Shown here piece after piece: positions 44,133 to 52,090 of a DNA stretch of 64,000 nucleotides; the stretch's first letter is position 1; each line of letters opens with the position of its first letter. A model generated the notes under the pieces. That model worked only from the letters and a program-made list of their open reading frames with translations. It was not told the DNA's origin and made no database searches. Source of the stretch: Planctomycetota bacterium (GTDB lineage Bacteria > Planctomycetota > J058 > JAJDCQ01); NCBI GenBank assembly GCA_029260755.1, contig JAJDCQ010000230.1, forward strand, positions 1 through 64,000. The letters are read 5' to 3'. A program made the translations under genes and the position numbers.

Positions 44133-46523
44133 GTGACCTCACCGTCGCTCGATGACCGAGTCCTCCAAGACCTCGTTCGAAAGCGTGACGAGCTCATGGC
44201 CGACGGTGAGCTTGTCAGTCGCGAGGCCGTCGCCCGCTACTCCTCGAGCTTCGCCGCTCGATTCGGCCCCGACCAGCTCCGAGCTCTAGACGGGGAGCCT
44301 CTCCTTAGGCTCCTTCACGGACGTGAGGAGGGCGACGAATGCCTCTGCTACTGGCTCGAGTTCAAGAAGGACGAGGCGACAGGACTCCGCTTCGGAGGCA
44401 TCGGCGGGGGGAGCGCCCTGAAGTTCGGGCTCTACCAACGCAACGCTGACGACGCCTGGATGACCGGGAGCGCCATGAAACAGAGAGAGATCACGATCGA
44501 TGAAGCGATCGAGATGGCCCGCCGACAGCGCGACGAGCTGGTCGCTGGGGCGGACGTCTTCGCCGCTTTCGACGCGAGTGACCCCGGCGACGCCGCCTAC
44601 GCCCGACTCCAGGCCGAGATGGAGAAGGCCGCGCCCACGTTGTCCGACGCCTCGTGGGGCCGCAAGTACTGGTTCCTTCTCCAACCTGAGAAGCTCGACG
44701 ACTTCCACAGCCCGGTGTGGCAGCGCTTCTATCTCCTGAAACTGCTGCAGATTCCTCCTGACGGCAAAGGCATCCGGTTCAAGGGAGAGCGACCGGGACG
44801 ATTTCTGTGCGGGGGTCGATTCGTCAGGATCGCGCGGAAGCTCGAGACAACCGTGGCGGCCGCCGACATGGTCCTCTCGCAACTCTATGGAGCTCGCCAT
44901 AACTACTGGCGCATCGGGACCCGCAGCGGTGACGACGGCGCCGATCAGTGGCCCGTGATGCTCGCGGGTTCCCACATCGCGATCGGCTGGTCGAAGCTCG
45001 GAAGTCTCACCGATTACGCGAGCGGAGGGAAGGACGGCCGGACGAGGCTGCGGGAAGACCTCGAGAGAATCTACTACGACGGGAAGCGAAGCACAGCCGG
45101 AATCAAGGCGAACGAGATCATCAGATTCGTTCGGAAGATCGAGGAGGGCGACATCATCGTCGCCGCCGACGGGTCCACCGTGCGTGGAGTCGGAAGGGTC
45201 ACCGGAGACTATCGGCACGACCCGAACCTCTTCTTCCCGAACCTCCGTTCCGTGGAGTGGCTCGACGAGGAGGGCGGCTGGCAGACCCCTGAGCACGAGG
45301 GGCTCCGGACAACCGTCCACCGGCTCGGGAAGAGCCCGGCGAACACGATCGCGGTCGAGCGGGCGATCCGTGGCGACAAGCGCTCGAGACCGACCCCGAA
45401 GCCGGCGACGACCGCTCCGACGCAGCCGAGACTCCCGCCTCTCGATCCGATGGAGGCGAGGATCGAATCGGTCCTGGATCGAAAGGGCCAGGTGATCCTC
45501 TACGGCCCTCCCGGCACGGGAAAGACGTACGTAGCGCTCCGCACCGCGCGAGAGCTCGCCGCCCGGCGATCGTTCAAGAAGACCCTGCGGGATCTCAACG
45601 ACGACGAGCTTGCGACGCTGGAGGGCGCCGAGGACGCGCCCGGCCTCGTTCGCCTCTGCACCTTCCACCCAGCCTACGGTTACGAGGACTTCCTCGAGGG
45701 ATTCCGGCCCGCGATCGAGGACGGTACACTTGTCTTCCGCCGGGCTTCGGGGGTCTTCAGGCAGCTCTGCGTGGACGCGTCGAACGCGCCAGACCGGCCG
45801 CACTTCCTCGTCATCGACGAGATCAACCGCGGTGACATCCCGAGGATCTTCGGTGAGCTGCTCACGGTCCTCGAGGCCGACAAGCGCGGCCTCCCGATCC
45901 TGCTACCGGTCAGCGGCAAGGAGCTTCGCGTCCCGAAGAACCTCTTCGTCGTCGGGACGATGAACACGGCTGACCGGTCGATCTCGCTCCTCGACGCCGC
46001 GCTGCGACGCCGCTTCGGCTTCATCGAGATGATGCCGGACGCGACGGTGCTCGGGGAAGCGCACGTTCGCGACCTCCCCCTTGGAGCATGGTTGGAGGCC
46101 CTCAACAAGCGCATCTGCGCCCACCTCGGTCGCGACGCCCGAAACCTCCAGGTCGGCCACTCCTATCTAATGGAAGGCGGACGGGCGATCTCTTCTCTCG
46201 CCAAGCTGACTCGAGTCCTCCGACAGGACATCATCCCGCTGCTCCAGGAGTACTGCTACGAGGACCACCGGACGCTGGCAACCATCCTCGGCGAGTCGCT
46301 CATCGACGCCGAGCGGATGGTCGTGCGGGACGAGCTGTTCGCACCGGGACGCGAGACCGACCTCCTCGAGGCGCTGACGACCCTCTTCCCAGACGTCTCG
46401 ACTTCTCCCAAGGCCATCCATGCGGAGCGCGCGACGCTGGAGGAGGACGACGACGGGGACGATGATGTCAGCGAAGACAGCGAGACTGGCGATGCCCCCA
46501 GCACCGACCACGCGTCGCAGTAG
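44133..46523 (+). CDS. mcrB: McrB-type AAA+ GTPase with EVE/PUA-like N-terminal region (796 aa)
   Basis: The C-terminal half is a classical McrB motor: Walker A GPPGTGKT (458-465), Walker B VIDEINRGD (D562) and the McrB signature MNTADRS (610-616). The N-terminal 420 residues bind the target; a segment around 250-370 (NYWRIGTRSG, IAIGWSKLG, RFVRKIEEGDIIVAADG) has the order of an EVE/PUA-like domain, the type that reads modified bases. McrB is a GTP-driven translocase that activates McrC, which follows. The start is GTG with AGGAG eight bases upstream. The 38-bp gap after drmC suggests it is in the same transcript as DISARM. Confidence 0.87.
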   Translation: MTSPSLDDRVLQDLVRKRDELMADGELVSREAVARYSSSFAARFGPDQLRALDGEPLLRLLHGREEGDECLCYWLEFKKDEATGLRFGGIGGGSALKFGLYQRNADDAWMTGSAMKQREITIDEAIEMARRQRDELVAGADVFAAFDASDPGDAAYARLQAEMEKAAPTLSDASWGRKYWFLLQPEKLDDFHSPVWQRFYLLKLLQIPPDGKGIRFKGERPGRFLCGGRFVRIARKLETTVAAADMVLSQLYGARHNYWRIGTRSGDDGADQWPVMLAGSHIAIGWSKLGSLTDYASGGKDGRTRLREDLERIYYDGKRSTAGIKANEIIRFVRKIEEGDIIVAADGSTVRGVGRVTGDYRHDPNLFFPNLRSVEWLDEEGGWQTPEHEGLRTTVHRLGKSPANTIAVERAIRGDKRSRPTPKPATTAPTQPRLPPLDPMEARIESVLDRKGQVILYGPPGTGKTYVALRTARELAARRSFKKTLRDLNDDELATLEGAEDAPGLVRLCTFHPAYGYEDFLEGFRPAIEDGTLVFRRASGVFRQLCVDASNAPDRPHFLVIDEINRGDIPRIFGELLTVLEADKRGLPILLPVSGKELRVPKNLFVVGTMNTADRSISLLDAALRRRFGFIEMMPDATVLGEAHVRDLPLGAWLEALNKRICAHLGRDARNLQVGHSYLMEGGRAISSLAKLTRVLRQDIIPLLQEYCYEDHRTLATILGESLIDAERMVVRDELFAPGRETDLLEALTTLFPDVSTSPKAIHAERATLEEDDDGDDDVSEDSETGDAPSTDHASQ

Positions 46524-47865
46524 CCCGCGCTCGCTCGCCCCGGTCACCCTCGAGCTCACCGAGTGGTCCCGGTCCTCCCCGGACAGCGATGCGACTCTTC
46601 GGGGGCTCTCGTTTGATGAGTGCCCCGAGCTCCGGCCCGTTGCCGCGGCGCTCACCAGAGCGGGACGTCTGGAGGTGACCGAACGTCGGGACGGGCTGGC
46701 GGTCACAACGACCTCGTGGGTCGGACGAGTCGAGCTCGGCCCCATCATCGTCGCGGTGCGGCCGAAGATTCGAGGGCTTCCCCTCCTCTCCCTCCTGCGC
46801 TATGCCTACGGCCTCCGAGATCTGCGACTCTTTGACGAGCTCCAAACACCCGTGACGGATCTCGGATTTGAGGAGCTACTCATTCACCAGCTCGTCGGAG
46901 AGGTCGAAGAGCTCGTCCGTCGGGGGCTCGCCCGTCAGTACCTTCCCATCGAAGCCGACCTGGCAAGTCCGATCGGTCGCATCGACGTCCACCGAATCGC
47001 ACGCCGCGGAGGTATCCGCGAAGCGCGGCTCCCCTGTCGTCCCTTTCCCCGACGGACCGACTTCGCCCTCAACCGGCTGCTCCTGGCCGGGCTCAACACC
47101 TCGGCGAGGCGGACCGGCGACCTCGCGCTCCAGAGGCGAGCCCGACGACTCTCCGGAGCGCTCGCCAACCAAGGCGTCAACGTGGGGCGCCTCGATCACG
47201 ATCTACTCCGAGAAGCCCGACGCGTCCGCTCGAGGCTCACCGCGGCGTATCAGCCCGCGATCAGAATCGTCGAGCTGCTGCTCCGAGACCGGGGAACGAC
47301 CATCTCCGACGAGGAGCTCGCGGAAGAAGGCGTTCGGACCTCGGGCTTCCTCTTCGACATGAACAGCTTCTTCCAGAGCCTGCTGTCCCGCCTCCTGAAC
47401 GAGAACGCGCGTGGCGTCGAGATCCAGGACGAGCGGCGCCTCACTCGCGTCCTGGCGTTCGAGCCTGGCCACAAGCGCCGAGGCCGGCGTGAACCCGCCC
47501 CGAGGCCCGACTTTGCTGCGATCTGCCGAGGGGTCGTCACGACGTATCTCGACGCGAAGTACCGCGACGTCTGGTCTCACTCCTGTCCGGCCAAGTGGCT
47601 CTATCAGCTAGGGATCTACGCGCTGGGATGCAGCCACAGGCTGGCGATTCTCCTCTACGCCACCGTCGACGCAGCCGCTCACGACGAACGAATGGTCGTC
47701 CGTGATCCGCACGCCGGTAGCCATCGGGGCACGGTCGTCCTGCGGCCGGTCGACCTCAACCGGGTCTCGAAGGCGGTCATGAGCCAGTCACCGGAAGCGC
47801 AGGCGGTTCGACGAGAACTCGTGAAATCGCTTCTCCAAGACGCGTCCCCTACGCGGACTCGCTGA
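46462..47865 (+). CDS. mcrC: McrC-type 5-methylcytosine restriction nuclease subunit (467 aa)
   Basis: The N-terminal half (beta-rich, VGRVELGPIIVAVRPKI) and the central stretch LPCRPFPRRTDFALNRLLL are typical of McrC. The nuclease is a PD-(D/E)XK core with D350 (PRPDFAAI) and YLDAKY (D364, K366). With McrB it forms the modification-dependent type IV restriction enzyme. Several starts are possible; the ATG at 46462 has a purine-rich region upstream and overlaps mcrB by 62 bases. Last plus-strand gene of the defence run; about 280 bp beyond it lies the tRNA-Trp fragment. Confidence 0.85.
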   Translation: MMSAKTARLAMPPAPTTRRSSPRSLAPVTLELTEWSRSSPDSDATLRGLSFDECPELRPVAAALTRAGRLEVTERRDGLAVTTTSWVGRVELGPIIVAVRPKIRGLPLLSLLRYAYGLRDLRLFDELQTPVTDLGFEELLIHQLVGEVEELVRRGLARQYLPIEADLASPIGRIDVHRIARRGGIREARLPCRPFPRRTDFALNRLLLAGLNTSARRTGDLALQRRARRLSGALANQGVNVGRLDHDLLREARRVRSRLTAAYQPAIRIVELLLRDRGTTISDEELAEEGVRTSGFLFDMNSFFQSLLSRLLNENARGVEIQDERRLTRVLAFEPGHKRRGRREPAPRPDFAAICRGVVTTYLDAKYRDVWSHSCPAKWLYQLGIYALGCSHRLAILLYATVDAAAHDERMVVRDPHAGSHRGTVVLRPVDLNRVSKAVMSQSPEAQAVRRELVKSLLQDASPTRTR

Positions 47866-48143
47866 GCGTGAGCACCGCCTCGTCCCGGCCGCAACGCTAG
47901 CGCGATTAGCCGGCCTCACTCCACGATCTGCTCCAAGAGCAACCGCGCGGCACGAGCCAACGCGATCGGATCAGAGACAGTTTCAGCCTCCGCGAGAAGC
48001 TCGATCGCGAGCCTGATTTGCCGGTTCGTGCACGGTGATGAAGGGGCGGGCGCAGCTTCCCCAACGGATTGGCCCTTGGCCGGCGCGTCCTCAGATGCGG
48101 AATCGCTTGCGTCGTAACTATCTACAGAATCGGCACTAACGAT
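47866..48143. other. Island border stretch with a doubtful 96-aa minus frame (47916-48206)
   Basis: No sure gene. A minus-strand frame at 47916-48206 is open, and its last third looks natural (IRLAIELLAEA...LARAARLLLEQIVE), but its N-terminal part is simply the antisense of the tRNA fragment. Such GLEPP-type peptides are a well-known artefact of tRNA 3' ends. It may be the 3' remnant of a real gene. I see no terminator between mcrC and this stretch. Confidence 0.35.
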
Positions 48144-48184
48144 TCCAAAACCGAGGGCTGGGGGTTCAAGTCCCTCCGGGCCTG
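48144..48184 (+). other. tRNA-Trp 3' half: putative island attachment site
   Basis: Forty-one bases fit tRNA positions 33-73 without a gap: U33, anticodon CCA (48145-48147), A37-A38, a five-base variable loop, T-arm GGGGG-TTCAAGT-CCCTC with G53-C61, an acceptor strand CGGGCCT and discriminator G73 as required for tRNA-Trp. Upstream, the anticodon stem does not pair and no D-arm or 5' acceptor is present, so this is not a functional tRNA. Integrases using tRNA genes leave exactly this kind of 3' duplicate at the far end of an island. Given its orientation, the island lies to the left and the intact gene should be beyond the left edge. Confidence 0.7.
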
Positions 48185-48414
48185 TCTTCGCGAAGCCAGC
48201 GTTCATGCGGCTTCCAGCAGTTTCGGCGACCGCTGCGGAGCGCAGCTCAGGCCGCTCGACCGTGCGTCGCTCGGCAATCGGGTCGAGCCCCTCCCATCCT
48301 CGTGAGTGTCGGCCGGTCTCGAGGGGATCCGGCGCGGATGTCCGGGCCGGAGCTCGAGATCCGCCGACCGTGTGGCGTCATCTCCGACCGCGCGGCTGAC
48401 GCCCGGCCTCGCGC

Positions 48415-48729
48415 TCAGCGGCCCGATGCGCTGACGCGCGTCGCGCAGACTCGGAACCCGAGGCGGTCCACCTCGTCGGTGGGCGGGCGTCCGCCGTCGC
48501 GACCGGCGGCGCGGAACCAGTTCCGGGGATCGCCGCTCCAGCCTCCGCCGCGGAGCAGGCGCGTGCCGCTCGGCGACGCCTCGGGGCCAGTGGGGTCGGT
48601 GACGGGGCCGGGCGGATAGGCATCGTAACCGTCGGCGACCCACTCCCAGACGTTGCCGAGGATGTCGAAGAGACACCACGGGTTGGGGACGAAGCGCATG
48701 CCGATGCCGTTCTCCCACGCGACCGACTT
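48415..48729 (-). pseudogene. Internally deleted formylglycine-generating-enzyme-like relic
   Basis: The C-terminal part is unmistakable: DILGNVWEWVAD, then LLRGGGWSGDPRNWFRAAGR and DRLGFRVC are hallmarks of FGE-sulfatase (SUMF1/EgtB-type) domains. Immediately before it stands NGIGMRFVP, the segment that normally begins such a domain about 150 residues earlier. So a conserved N-terminal motif is joined in frame to the C-terminal third, and the middle is gone. No signal peptide or proper start remains. The relic lies between the tRNA fragment and the first intact chromosomal gene, where deletions from island movement are expected. Confidence 0.6.
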
Positions 48730-48752
48730 GCGACAGGGTGTTGGTGGAGATG

Positions 48753-48780
48753 CTCCGCGTCTCTGCGTCTCTGCGTGAGA
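48753..48780. repeat. Short CTCTGCGT-type dispersed repeat
   Basis: CTCCGCG followed by two TCTCTGCG units and TGAGA. It belongs to the same style of repeat as the CTCCGTGTCTCCGTG arms at 60 kb (the CGCAGAGA/ACGGAGAC family seen in many planctomycete-like genomes). Here it lies just upstream of the FGE relic and may have taken part in the deletion. Confidence 0.5.
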
Positions 48781-48858
48781 TTGATGACGTGTTCTGACAC
48801 AGAATCTCGCATCGTCATTGTGAGTCTAGCGTGCGAGCCGACCTCAACAGGGCAAATC

Positions 48859-50775
48859 ATGGACGAGACCGGGACGAGAGACGACGCCCAGCCCACGAGG
48901 AGGCGCGGACGGCCCGCCCTGCTGGCCGCGAGCGCGGCCGTCTTCGTGGTGCTCGGAGTCTCGCTCGCGCTCCGACCCGGCCGGGCCGTCCTCGTCCAGC
49001 TCGCCGTCGCGACCGGCCCCGACTCGGTGCGGCTCGTGGCGATCGAGCACGCGGGGAAGCTCGGGATCCACGGCTTGCCCGCCATCCTGTCGGCCCTCGA
49101 GGGACGCGAACCCGGGGACGCGATCTCGCGGGCGGCCTTCGACGCCGCCCTCGCGATCACCGCCGAGGATCCCGACGGGGCACTTCCCGCGCTCTCGGAG
49201 GGCATCGAGGCGCTCCCGACCGAGCAGCGGGACTTCATCACCTCGGTCGCGATCGCGACGGTCGAGCGTCGGGGTTACCTCGCGGAAGCTCCCGTGGCCC
49301 CGGCGATGTCGGCGGAGGGCCTCGCCGGGGCCCGGCGAATCATCCTCGCCGCGATCCACGATCCTGGATGCCGGCCGGCCGACGCGGCCAAGCTCATCGA
49401 TGACCTCTACCTGACCGGCCCCGACAACATCGCTCCGGTGGTCGTCGAGCTGCTGAAGTCTCCGGAGCCCGAGATCCGGGTGTCCGCCGTCGGCGTCATC
49501 TCTCGACTGATCCAGGCGGGCTGCTTCCGGGAACGCCATGGGATCGACCCGCCCGGCACGAGCACGCTCCTCGAACGCCACCCGGCGCTCGCCGACGTGC
49601 TCCTCCGAGACCGCGTTCGCACCTGGGCCGAGCTGAAATCGTACGGCGTCGGTGACGGGCTCTCGTGCGGGCGCCACGCCAGCGCGGCCGCCGTCCGACT
49701 GCTCGACGCGGTCCTCGACACCGCCGAGTTCGCGACGCCCCAGTTCGAGTCGGACCATTGGACCCTCGGGATCCGGGAGCGTCCGCCCGACGTGTGTATC
49801 GCCGCCGCCTCGAGGGACGAGCGACCGCGCGAGGTGATCGTCGCCGACGCGTGGGCCCTCGCCCTCCCGGCGCTGCTGACTGCGCTCGAGTCCCCACACC
49901 CCGAGCTCGTCGCCGCCGCCCTGCGCGGCCTCGCCCGCCTGGCGAGCGTCGGCGTGCGCGCGTTCGGCCTCGAGCACCTCGAAGCGCACGGCAATGGCGG
50001 CGAGGGCGGCTCGCTTCCGTGCCTCCACGACTGCCTCCCGGAGCCGATCGCGGCGCGCCTGATGCACGCCCGGTCCGGGATCGTCGCCTTCCTCACGGAC
50101 ACCCGCGTGGAGGTCCGCCGGGCCGCGGCCGCGGCCCTGCACGACCACGTCATCGAGGACGAGCGCTGGGACCTCATCCCGAGCGCGGCGCTCCCGGTCA
50201 TGCTCGAGGCCGCGACGGGCGGTGAGGAAGTCCCGATCTGGAGCCCGACGCCGCGACCTCGGTCGTTGCTCCCTGCCTCGGCCGGCCTCGTGACCGCCTT
50301 CGATCAGCCCGTCGCGCCCAACCGGTTCGTCCTCGTCCTCGTGGCGAACGCGGACCAGCTCGAGCCCCATCTCGACCGGCTGGTCGAGGTGGCGCTCGAG
50401 CCGGACGCCGACGGGAGCTGGCGCGCCGCCGAGATCGCGCACGCCGTCGACACCCACGACGCCGTTCTCCTTCCCGCGATCCGGGCGGCCCTCCGGTCCG
50501 AGCGCGACGACGAACGCGGACCCGCCCTCGACGCGCTCCGGACGATCGTAGACGTCGTGACGCCCCGTCTCCCCGAGCCCAGCGAGCTCGTCGACGGATC
50601 GGTCGACCGGTCGGCCGAACCGCTGCCGACGTGCCCGGGCGCCAGCCCGGACCGCTGGCTCGCTCTCGCGAAGCTGCTCGACGACACCATCGAACCGCTC
50701 GAGGACGACGACTGGCTTCGCGAGGAGCTCACCCACCTCCGGCGTCGCGTCCGCGCGGCCCTCGAGCGGGACTAG
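48859..50775 (+). CDS. Membrane-anchored alpha-helical repeat protein (638 aa)
   Basis: A short charged leader (RRRGRP) precedes one transmembrane or signal-anchor helix (about 22-42). The rest is built from repeated helical pairs (for example ALPALLTALESPHPELVAAALRG and VVVELLKSPEPEIRVSAVGV), the style of HEAT/ARM repeats. No catalytic motif is seen. It is probably a periplasmic or surface scaffold. The ATG at 48859 is preferred over the upstream one because the intervening residues are uncharacteristic. First intact gene right of the tRNA fragment. Confidence 0.6.
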   Translation: MDETGTRDDAQPTRRRGRPALLAASAAVFVVLGVSLALRPGRAVLVQLAVATGPDSVRLVAIEHAGKLGIHGLPAILSALEGREPGDAISRAAFDAALAITAEDPDGALPALSEGIEALPTEQRDFITSVAIATVERRGYLAEAPVAPAMSAEGLAGARRIILAAIHDPGCRPADAAKLIDDLYLTGPDNIAPVVVELLKSPEPEIRVSAVGVISRLIQAGCFRERHGIDPPGTSTLLERHPALADVLLRDRVRTWAELKSYGVGDGLSCGRHASAAAVRLLDAVLDTAEFATPQFESDHWTLGIRERPPDVCIAAASRDERPREVIVADAWALALPALLTALESPHPELVAAALRGLARLASVGVRAFGLEHLEAHGNGGEGGSLPCLHDCLPEPIAARLMHARSGIVAFLTDTRVEVRRAAAAALHDHVIEDERWDLIPSAALPVMLEAATGGEEVPIWSPTPRPRSLLPASAGLVTAFDQPVAPNRFVLVLVANADQLEPHLDRLVEVALEPDADGSWRAAEIAHAVDTHDAVLLPAIRAALRSERDDERGPALDALRTIVDVVTPRLPEPSELVDGSVDRSAEPLPTCPGASPDRWLALAKLLDDTIEPLEDDDWLREELTHLRRRVRAALERD

Positions 50776-50777
50776 CG

Positions 50778-51737
50778 GTGGACTTCGTCACCCACGCGGC
50801 CGCCGGGGCGCTGATCGGTCGACTCCTCGCGCCGGCCGACGCCGACCGCCCATCGGCCCGGCGCTGGGCGCTCCTGGGAGCGCTCGTGAACCTCGCGCCC
50901 GACGTCGATCACGTCCTCGAGCTCGTCTCGGCCGAGGCGTATCTCGTCCATCATCGGAGCGCGACCCATTCGCTCCTGCTGGTGGCGATCGCGATCGGCG
51001 CCGCGGCGGCGATCGCGCGCGCCCGCGGCGGGCCGCCCGCGCGCGTCGCGACCGTGACGGCCGCCTCGCTCGGGGTGCATCTCTTCCTCGATCTCCTGAC
51101 CCCGTTCGGGACGGTGATGCTCTGGCCGTTCTCGCGGGCCCGGACGACCCTCGACGGGCTGCCGATCGTCGCGCCGTGGCTGATGCTCACGATGCTCGCT
51201 GGGGCGATCGCGGCGCGACGGCTCGGCGGGCGACGCGCGGCCGGCGGTGGCCTCGGCGCGGCGCTCCTGGTGATCGCGGTCTACGCGGCCGGAGGTCTCC
51301 GGGCGGGCGCCGCCGTACCCGAAGCGGCGATCGCTCTCCCCGACGCGCTCGTCCCGCTCGCGGGCGAGGCGTTCGTGATCGAGGAGGACGTCGTCGTCCA
51401 CCACCGCGTCGGCATCGGCGGAGAGTCCGTCGAGCTCGAGCGGATGCCGCGGGCGCGATCGGGTCGCGACGCCGCCCTCGATCGGCTCATCGAGACGTCG
51501 ACCCGCCCGCTCGGATGCTTCCGCCTCCCGGTCGTGACGTCCGCGCCGGGAGAGGCGCTCACGATCGAGGACGGGCAGTTCCGCGGCGTGTCGCCGCGCC
51601 CGCTCTTCCGGATCACTTCGCTCACCGGCGGAGATGGCCACGACGTGTCGATGCCGACACCCGGCCTGCAGGTGCTCCTCTGGGCGAGCGTCGTCGCGGC
51701 GGCGATCGGCGCGTTCGTCGTCGGCGGCCGCCCGTAG
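50778..51737 (+). CDS. DUF457/YdjM-type inner-membrane metal-dependent hydrolase-like protein (319 aa)
   Basis: It begins with VDFVTHAAAGALIGRLL and shortly after has NLAPDVDH, HHRSATHS and HLFLDLLTPFGT, the conserved His/Asp motifs of the DUF457 (YdjM/YbcI) membrane protein family. Four or five transmembrane helices lie in the first 190 residues. The C-terminal 120 residues are a soluble domain with one more membrane helix at the end. GTG start two bases after the previous stop; the longer frame lies within that gene. The family's biochemical activity is not established. Confidence 0.75.
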   Translation: MDFVTHAAAGALIGRLLAPADADRPSARRWALLGALVNLAPDVDHVLELVSAEAYLVHHRSATHSLLLVAIAIGAAAAIARARGGPPARVATVTAASLGVHLFLDLLTPFGTVMLWPFSRARTTLDGLPIVAPWLMLTMLAGAIAARRLGGRRAAGGGLGAALLVIAVYAAGGLRAGAAVPEAAIALPDALVPLAGEAFVIEEDVVVHHRVGIGGESVELERMPRARSGRDAALDRLIETSTRPLGCFRLPVVTSAPGEALTIEDGQFRGVSPRPLFRITSLTGGDGHDVSMPTPGLQVLLWASVVAAAIGAFVVGGRP

Positions 51738-51741
51738 CGAG

Positions 51742-51975
51742 CTACGCCTGCGCGAGCTCCTCGACGCGCGCGATGTGCAGGATGGCCAGGCGGTGGATGT
51801 CCTGCGCGACGTGCGAGTGCCGCTCGGAAGGAACGCCGAGATGGAGGGCGCGTCGGCCGACGAGGATCATCTCCGGATGGCGAACCTCGTAGGAGGCACC
51901 GTCCGTCGTGTGGATCCGGATCGGCGTGAACGGGCGCGCGGCGACGAGCTTCGCGAAGTCTTCGGATCGGAGCAT
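51742..51975 (-). CDS. Small conserved protein of planctomycete type (77 aa)
   Basis: The pattern PFTPIRIHTTDGASYEVRHPE followed by MILVGRRALHLGV is one I associate with small conserved hypothetical proteins common in Planctomycetota. It is probably a single small beta-barrel-like fold. A strong GGAAGGAG ribosome binding site precedes the ATG. It is convergent with the DUF457-like gene (four bases apart) and divergent from the first kinase gene. Function unknown; useful mainly as a taxonomic hint. Confidence 0.7.
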   Translation of the reverse strand: MLRSEDFAKLVAARPFTPIRIHTTDGASYEVRHPEMILVGRRALHLGVPSERHSHVAQDIHRLAILHIARVEELAQA

Positions 51976-52090
51976 GGTCGAGATCTCCTTCCTCCCTGCC
52001 TGCCTGCCCGAGACGATAACAAAACCCTAATGCCCTCACAAGAGCTCGCCGGGATTGCGATCCACTCTCCCGGAGAACGATGATCGCCTC
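51976..52090. promoter_or_regulatory. Divergent promoter region before the kinase operon
   Basis: 115 bp between outward-facing genes, including the most AT-rich run in this neighbourhood (GATAACAAAACCCTAATG at 52015-52032). It should hold the promoter of the kinase genes and of the 77-aa gene. No confident boxes. Confidence 0.35.

Noticed and set aside
27547..47865. BREX system
   Set aside because: No BrxC-type ATPase, PglZ phosphatase or Lon-like protease; the gene set is that of class 1 DISARM followed by McrBC.
48090..48184. A complete tRNA-Trp gene
   Set aside because: The 3' half fits perfectly, but there is no 5' acceptor, D-arm or pairing anticodon stem upstream, so it is a fragment.
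47916..48206. 96-aa minus-strand protein beside mcrC
   Set aside because: Its N-terminal part is antisense of the tRNA-Trp fragment (a GLEPP-type peptide), a known artefact. Only the last third could be a gene remnant.
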